In this document: in pieces, positions 56,631-64,000 of the stretch
How positions within the stretch are numbered: the first letter of the stretch is position 1
How the letters are laid out: the number at the start of each line of letters is the position of its first letter
NCBI GenBank assembly: GCA_023055505.1
Contig: JALIRH010000039.1
Span: forward strand, 3,538,505-3,602,504
Source of the DNA: Callipepla californica brunnescens
Lineage: Eukaryota > Chordata > Aves > Galliformes > Odontophoridae
DNA: 64,000 nt
Direction of reading: 5' to 3'
Notes under the pieces: generated by a model
The model's database searches: none
The model's input: the letters and a program-made list of their open reading frames with translations, nothing else
What the model was told of the DNA's origin: nothing
Position numbers and translations under genes: made by a program

Positions 56631-59600
56631 GTGACCTGCCTTTGTCCTAAGAGGGCTGTGTAGCACTTAACAAGCACTGATCCCACTCCTGCATGTTCAG
56701 AGCTCAGTGAGGATGTGAGGTGCAGGAGCTCGGATCTGGGGAGCTGCCGGGTCAGTGCTTGCCTTGCAGCAACTTGTTTTTATGTCCATTTCCTGAAGTG
56801 GTTTTGCTCGTTGGGACTCTTTTCTCATAGCTGTTCTTGCCGAGGATCTCTTGTGTTTCGTCTTTCTGTTTTGCTGGTTGCTTTTTGAGTCCGGGTTGTT
56901 TTTTAAACGAACCTCTCCATTTCACTGCAGTTAATAACACTCTTCTCTCTCTCTCTCTTTTTTTTTTAATAACCACAAGTGGTTAAGACCTGTCTCCTGG
57001 TGAGCAGCACATAGCAAACCGCAGTAAGTTACACCGCTGCCCTCAGGAGCGGTGGCTGAGCGGGGCCGGGGCCGCCCCTCACCTGCGGGGGATCGCTGTC
57101 AGCTGCAGCGTTCAGCTTTCTTCTGGAGGTCTCACATCAAGGTACTGACCCGATCTGACCTCTGTCCCCTTCTGTGACCTACAGACATCGCAGCCTGAGG
57201 GGCTGTTATTACAGGAACACCTGTGTCATGCACGTTTTTTTCCCCGCTGTTGAGTTTGAGGCTTATTTTTGTACCAACTCCAGCTAAGCAAAGTGTTTTT
57301 GTACCGTTCTAGCGGTAATGATTGGAAGTTGCTTAAACCAGGATTGTAGAACTTACTGCCCATCATCAGGTATGTATGGGACTGTAGAGAAAAGCAGGAG
57401 GAGGGTGAGTCCTCGTGCATCCTGGGATGGTTTCTGCCTGTGTCGGGTCCCGCGTACTTTGTCCTTGTTCCAACTTGTTGGGCACACATGGCTCTAAAGC
57501 TGAGACATTTTTCTCATTGTTCTCTCCTCTGGATGTTCACTGGGCAGTGGGAGATCATTGGGTATGATGTATATATATTCAGGACATGGTTGTGAATCAC
57601 TGTCAGCACCGGCAGCCCCTTTACAGGGCCACGTTTTGCTTAATCATTTCCTATATGAGACACCAGGTAAACCAGTGAGCGCCCTTGGGAAGCGTGTTAC
57701 AAAATGCCTGTGGTTTGCCTTCTATCTGATACATTCAGTGTGTTGAAGTGAGATGTCTGCTGGGGAAACACAAAAGCCCAGAGCAGTGTGGGCTGCAGGA
57801 GGTGATGTGGTGTGGGCCTGCAGGTGAGAGCAGGTTGCTCATGGGATGAGTGGTTTGTGCCTCGTGGACTTACGGGGTTGAAATCAATCTGTTCAGCACC
57901 AATACACTCGTACTTGAGGTTAATCATATTTTTGCAACGCTTGGTACTTCAAAGTAAACCTTCTGGATCTGTCCTGTGTTTCTGTGCAAGTCCATATTGT
58001 TGCTAATAGGCTTCAGTAGTACAGCATTTCCTCCTGACAGTGGATTAAGGAGAAGGAAGGCTACTTCTCAGTGATTAAATGATGCTTACTCTTGTGCTCT
58101 TTGTTCAGCCATTCCCCAGCTGCTGACAGAAGGTGCTTTTTCTGAATGCAAAGCAGCAAGCCATCTCCCCTGTGCTAGGAAAATACTGTAAATTCCAGAT
58201 GCCTTACAACTGATCTTGGTTGAAGTGCTGCATTCAGGCAAGAATAAAAGAAATCCACTTTTTTTTAATTATAATTTTATGAAATGCATACTTTTTTAGG
58301 AAATGGTCCGTTGTGGGGCTTTGTTTTCCACCTTTCCTTAAAGTATGTTCCTTTGATTTGATATTCAAATGAAAGTCTTCTGGAAAAACTTCCGTCGTGA
58401 AGGATTTTACATGGGAGGAAAATTATTTCCAACGGGCTCTGATTTTCACATCCCCTCCTCGATTCCCAGCGCTCGCGTTTCTCTGTAGTTCTCGTGCCCT
58501 GAGAATTTTCTCGGAGCACCAAGTGTTTTAATGAGGCCTTTGCAAGCACACGTAGGCTTGCATCAGCGAGCGCGTTTTATCTGCTCCGTACGCACCCCTT
58601 TGAACACGGATTTTTGTGGGAACGTTTATTTAACACACAGCTGAATGCTGCTTTTCCCGTAGCTGCCCTGGAGCTCTGGCGCCAGCATTTCCTAGGGGAG
58701 CTGTGCCCCAGCACTTGCTCCCATCTGATTGCCGGGACAGCGATTGCGGTTGGAGATAACGGCACCATCTTTAATTAAAGGCTTGCTCTGCCAGGCACCA
58801 GAGCCGGTGCTGCTGTGAAATCACAAGTGCGTGCCCCAGCACTGAGGGCATGTGCCCGCCCAGCCCAGCTTCCAGGTACGCATTTATCTCATCCTCACCT
58901 CGCTGTTCGTGTTCCCAAAGGGATGTGGCCGCGTTTTTTCTCCTTTAACCATCGTGTGGTTTGCATTCTGCCTCTCTCATTGCATCTGGGGGTTTTCAGT
59001 CTCTTGCAGCAGGCAGCAAGAGCTGGTGCTGTCGTTCATGTCAGGCTTGTGAGTGCAAACAGCACTCGGTGCGGCCGTGCAATGGGAGCTGCGGGCTGCT
59101 CTGTGGACAGAGCCCAGTGCACGCCTTTGGGCATGGCAGGGGTTCAGTTCTTGGTCTGTCGGCCGATGGTCAGTTTTAATAAGTGGTTTGTTATTGCTTA
59201 AGTTGATTTAACACTTTATTTTTTTTGCATTCTTGCTTCGAAGGGACTGCAAATTAAAACCAGTTTAAGTCAGGAATGTGGATTCACTACAGCTTTGGGA
59301 ACACGTTTGGAATCCAAAGTTTATGGCTTTGAAAGCACTTGCCCTCTTTCAAATGTTTCTAATAAGATAGAATATGGTGATTTACACCTCCTGAGATATT
59401 AAACTGTTATTCAAGAATGTTGCTTGACTCTTAGGAAAAGAAGCAGGCCCGTTGGTGGGCCTGATTTTGGAGAAAAAAAAAAAAGGCACTGATGTGATTT
59501 CACCGAGACAAGCGTTGTGCATGTAAAAGAATCTGTTATTTAACACTTTCCCTGCACACCGTGTGTGCATTTGGGATCCATCAGCAGCTGGCTTACAGAG

Positions 59601-62600
59601 AGGACAGGAGGTGAGGACGGCCCCTGCCTGAGCTGCGTTTCCTCCCACTGCACCAGGGCACAAAATGGGGCTCAGTTCCCCACACAGGTCCCATGGTGTC
59701 CCCGTGCCGGGGTTCATCCAGCCCACAGCACTGCTATGGGCCATGCAGCTTGGCCAGATGCATGTACCTTAATACAAACCGGGGTGTGTTTCATCCTCAG
59801 AGCAAGAAGTGAAGCCAGGGAAGTGGGGGGAGGGAGCAGAGCAAAGCCTGCACTGCCGTCAGGAGGGAATGAGCACTTGGGAAGAACTAGCAATCATGAA
59901 TGGCATTTTAGCTTGGGAATCTGTGGGACATTGCTCAGAGTGATGGTTTTTACCTTCATCACAGGTTCTAACTTCTTTTTTTTTCCTGTCCTGAAATACA
60001 GAATGTGAAACTGAAATGTTTTGGCTGTGATTTCATAGGTAACCTGTACTCACCCCGTCCCCGTGGGCTGGTGCGCTCTCCCTGCCTTGTGTCAGAGGCT
60101 GTCAAACTGCGTTTGTGAACCCTGAGATGAGTTTGAAATTGCGTTTACCCATTCCTTGGAGCCAAAGAGCTGGGGAGGGGGGCTGGGTCTGTCCTGGTGA
60201 CCGTGGTTCATGCTTTTCTCAGTGTGGGATTTCCTGTGAATATTATGAGGGACAGTGAATGGAAGGGAAACACGTCACAGCCCATCTGGGCAGAGGGGAG
60301 ACCTCAAAGCTTGTGCCAATGGCGATTGAGGCTGTGTATGATGAAGTCCTAAAGCATTCCTGAACCTTCAGGGCTCGTTCCTTGTTTTGAGGTTATGCTT
60401 TATTCCAAAGGACAAACATTGTTCTTAGCTTTATCGTTTTGTATAAACCTATTTTAGAAAGCTGTACAATTATGTTTCCTGTTTCTTCCACCCCCAGACC
60501 TGCTCTCTTAGGGTCATGCTGCAGCCCTTTCACTGAGTGTGTCTAGCACCTTGCTGGCTTGTGTTGGCTTTGGCAGGTGAGTGCAGGAGCTGTGCAGGTA
60601 GTGCCTCAGCCACGCTCCGTGAGGGCCGCGGGGGTACAAATGCAAATGGGGAAACTCTCTCTAACCCACAAAACTGGGAACGGTTTGTTCCAGTTCCCCC
60701 CTTGAACCTGTTTGTGTTTTTAAAGGATTAAAGCTTGAGCTGTGTGGAGCGAGGTGATTGCTGCTTGAGGAGGACTGTGGCACCGAGAGGCTGCGGGTTT
60801 GTTCTGGGCCGTGCTGGAAGCCAAACCCGCAAAGCTTTCGGTGAGAGGAGTGGGGCCCTCGCTCCGGGCATGCTGCCTGGGGCTTCCTGCAAGACCCGGC
60901 CCTGCGAGCAATGTTTGTAGGCTCCGGGCTGCCCTTTAATCTGCCAGGTGGGCTGAAGGCAAGCCAGGAGACTGCAAGGCTTGGGAGCCACGGCTCCAAC
61001 GTGTCTGGCTCAGCCACAGTTGCCAGCTCTGGCTCTGCATCAGCTGCTGAGGATGGAGCTCTCGGGATGCTCTGGCTGGAGCTGGCTGGCTCCATGTGAG
61101 GTGAGAGGGCTGAGCATGGGGGCAAAAGCACCTTGGGGTGCTGGGTTGTGCAGCTGCCCTGGATGGGCTCTGTGGTGTTTCAGTACCAAACCATCTCCAG
61201 GTAATGTTTTGATTGCGCAGTTTTGACATTCCCCAAAACTCCCTGTCTTAAAGAACTTCTACCTCAGTTAAAATCCAAAGATTTTCTCCTTTTTGATCTG
61301 GAATGAGCTTTTTCATTCTGTCACTTGTACAAGTCTTGCTTTTGTAGCAATCAGATCACCCATTTCTTTTCCTTCGTGCCTTTGTTCCTCTTTATAATGC
61401 AAGATTTCTGTTTAGCCTCTTCTACCAACTATGCAAGTGACTGATCTGTTCATATTCATTGTGCTAGAGTCTCACTTCGTTCAGGTGTAACATGGGGCAG
61501 TTCTGGCTCCCTCAGAATTTTGTGCAGATTTGAGGCCGATGAACTTTCCTGCAGCATGCCACATTGGAAACTGAGGCCCCAGGCATGTGCTCAGGTTGAC
61601 TTATGTGGCACTGTCATGAGATGTAGTGCTTTAAACTGTGTTGATGGAGTCTCAGAGAACAGTTGGAAGGTGCATTGCAAACGCTGGTTGTTATTATCTG
61701 TCATTACATGAAGAAATTCTGTATTGCACCTGAAGAGGGGAGAGAAGAAAAAATAAACAAAAAACCAACTCCCAAACCAGAAAAGCAAACCTCAGGGACC
61801 CAGGGAAAACCACTAGCTCTCCTAACTGCTATAAACTCAGTTCAAAGACCTAACGTTGTAAGCATTTGTTGCATAACCTTGTTGCACAGCGGACATGCTG
61901 CTAGCAGAACACACATGCACACGTACTTGGAGCTGATACACTCTCCTGGACATCGCTGCCTCTCCCAGCAGATCCATCACAGCTCCGTGGGGAGGAGAGT
62001 GGCAAAGGGCCAGGAGACCCCTGGTGAGCCTGCACCGTGTGTGTGTGCTGTGATTTCTTGGCCAGGCAGATTTCTCAGGGTTGCAACTTTCCTTTCCCAG
62101 CATCAAAATTACAACGTCAGCTTTTTTGTTATTTTTCTTACACCTGCTGCTGTTGCAGCCCGGCCCAGCCCATCTCATATGTTCCCCTTCAGCAGCATGC
62201 TCCTTCTGTTCCATTCGTGCTGCTCTCTCGGGTGTCTGTGCTGATTCCCTTTTCCTTACAGCTAAGCCCTGACTCCCATTTGTGCCCACCACATCAGTTG
62301 GTGCTCCTTGATTGAAATTCTTGGTCCACTCTGAGTTCTGTCCTTTTGAAAAGAAGGTTCATGTCTCACAGTTGGGTTTCCTGAGCAACCTTTTCCTCTG
62401 CTTTGCTCACTGTTCCAGGTAGATAGGAGTTTCGTGTGAAAGATTCTGTGCTTTTCCATTTTGGAACATGCAGAAAGCAAAAGAGAGACCGAAGTGTACC
62501 GATGAACATATCAGTGTGGGGAGGCAGGTGGCCAGATGAAGTCCTTTTGTGTGTCAGGTGTCAGAAGTAGAGCTGAGGAGGCTTCAAAATGGATGCAAAA

Positions 62601-64000
62601 GACTTTGAGAAGACTTTGTTGGGGATCCTCTGTGCCACTTTGGTTTATGCCTCTGAATATTGTCACTGGGCTCCTCGCTGAGACCCAGGGTGTGCGCAGT
62701 CAAACCAAGTGCTTGCTGCAGCTGGAGTTGCAGCTCTGCACGAATCAAAGGTTTACCCTCATGAATGCCAGGAAGGGAGGGAATGTAACCGAGGCAGAGA
62801 TTAATGCCGATGCAAAATTAGATTTGTCTAAACGGGCCGTCAGTAAATGTAAGTTTCAAAGTGGAAAAGCTGTGAGGCAGACACTGGAGTAGCTTTCCAG
62901 CAGGAGTGGTTGGGGCAAGAACCTTAATTAGCTGAAGATGGCACGGGTTCAGCTCATAAGCAGCACAGCGTGCCTGCAATAAAAGGAGGCTGCTCCCACT
63001 CACCCTCCCGTCACAGGGAGCCCCAGCAGCTCCTGTCCCCAGCCTGGCACCTCCTGGCAGCCCCGGCCTTCAGCATCCTGCCCACCCGGCTGCCAAGGGC
63101 CCGCCTGCTCCCGGTGCTCTGCAATGAAAGGCCATTCTGTGGAACTGATTCACTGCTGTGTTTTTACTCTTTGCTCCTTTGTATAATCCTTGCTCTTTCA
63201 AGCTAACAGCTTCCCGTCAGATGGCTTGCCAATAGCAATTGTGATCTTAATATTTCATGCCAGGTTCATCTCGCTGTCCTTGCAGGATAAATGAAGCTTA
63301 TGAATGCTCCAGAGAGCGCCTCTTCCCTTTTGTAAGGCCACAGTTAATTGCAATTAAACAGTCGGCCTTTCTAAAATTAATATTATTATTGCTACGCTAT
63401 GGATGTGCTATAACTTTTGGAATGGCTTACCAATGTAGAGCAAATACAAGGGTAGCCCTTTGCTTGCTGGGTTTTTTAATATATTTTAATCACCTGTTTG
63501 CCTTGGCAAAAACGTATACTTTAGATATTGAAATCAGTGGGAAAATAAACTAGTAACTTTGCTTCAAGTATAATCTGACATCTGTTCCTTTCTTCTTTTC
63601 TGTTCAGCTTCCTTCATTATGCTTTTCACAGGTCTCTTTGTTCTCCAATATGTTAATTCCATGGGTTGTTTATAGCTCATACCTACAGTGTGGGTTCCAA
63701 AGGGTTCTTTAAAATGTAAAGTTGCTCTTGTTATCCCCAACCCAGTCCTACAGCTGCTTGTACGCACACAAACCGAGCTCCTGGAGCAGCCCACGCTGCG
63801 GTGCCGCTGACCCTGAGCGCTTCAGGCTGGTGGAAGCTCGTGTGCTGCAGGGCCGATCATCCACCTCAACTCTGTGAGTTTTTTCTTAAGCTGTTTGGAA
63901 CTGGGGTTTGATCACACTAAGAACACCCTGTGGATGGTGCTCACGTTGGGGCTGACCTCCTACTGACACAGCATGAGCACAGGTAGGAGGAGGTAGCTCT
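56631..64000 (+). other. ROR1: ROR1 intron 1, last segment
   Basis: No exon is recognised up to the window end. A (CT)7 run followed by T10 lies at 56945-56967 and an A12 run near 59474. The frames at 61663-62244 and 60661-61131 have no domain. An AT-rich stretch at about 63280-63600 contains a 14-bp palindrome listed separately. Confidence 0.55.
63344..63357. promoter_or_regulatory. Perfect 14-bp AT-rich palindrome with two TAAT-type cores
   Basis: TTAATTGCAATTAA reads the same on both strands and contains two inverted homeodomain-type cores. It sits in an AT-rich, repeat-free part of the intron. Binding is inference only. Confidence 0.35.

Noticed and set aside
56278..56634. 118-codon + strand frame around 56.4 kb
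   Set aside because: It reads through a CR1 3' fragment and is not a host gene.
60661..61131. 156-codon minus-strand frame rich in Pro and Ser
   Set aside because: GC-rich DNA is open in several frames here, and no domain is seen.
61663..62244. 193-codon + strand frame near the window end
   Set aside because: There is no recognisable family, it is crossed by two other + frames and a 151-codon minus frame, and it has no promoter or splice signal.

Overview
The window looks like bird nuclear DNA, most likely from a chicken or a close relative. The evidence is the spliced gene structure, several copies of the avian CR1 LINE family (antisense at 9.7 kb, sense at 23.1 kb, an older longer copy at 37.9-38.9 kb, antisense at 53.0 kb, sense at 56.3 kb), a plausible avian retroviral LTR near 25 kb, and compact introns in the first gene. 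The species cannot be fixed from the sequence alone.

From 1 to about 8.55 kb lies most of PGM1 (cytosolic phosphoglucomutase 1), + strand. Ten coding exons with consistent splice sites and phases encode the last 480 residues. The first coding exon (about 82 residues) is off the left edge. The catalytic serine, Mg-binding aspartates, sugar-binding loop and C-terminal phosphate-binding loop are all present, and the gene ends with a stop codon and an AATAAA signal.

From about 8.56 to 20.5 kb is intergenic DNA. It holds a CR1 fragment, a degenerate interstitial telomere-like array (12.92-13.05 kb), pyrimidine-rich sequence and scattered open frames that I do not believe as genes.

A CpG island at about 20.5-21.3 kb holds the promoter and first coding exon of the next gene. 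It encodes a signal peptide and ends at a phase-1 donor. Its position downstream of PGM1 on the same strand, as in other vertebrates, makes it ROR1 (a Wnt5a receptor pseudokinase). A three-codon upstream ORF sits just before the start codon.

From 21.0 to 64.0 kb is the very long first intron of ROR1, with no coding exon I can defend. It holds CR1 copies, a probable LTR, a perfect 53-bp tandem duplication, simple repeats, AT-rich stretches that could be enhancers, and two minus-strand zones of interrupted open frames that may be decayed retroelement or pseudogene sequence.

PGM1 and ROR1 are unrelated in function; their adjacency is conserved synteny and not an operon. I see no CRISPR array, bacterial gene cluster or convincing new multi-gene system. 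The points most worth a second look are the ROR1 uORF, the telomere-like array, the tandem duplication and the interrupted minus-strand frames.
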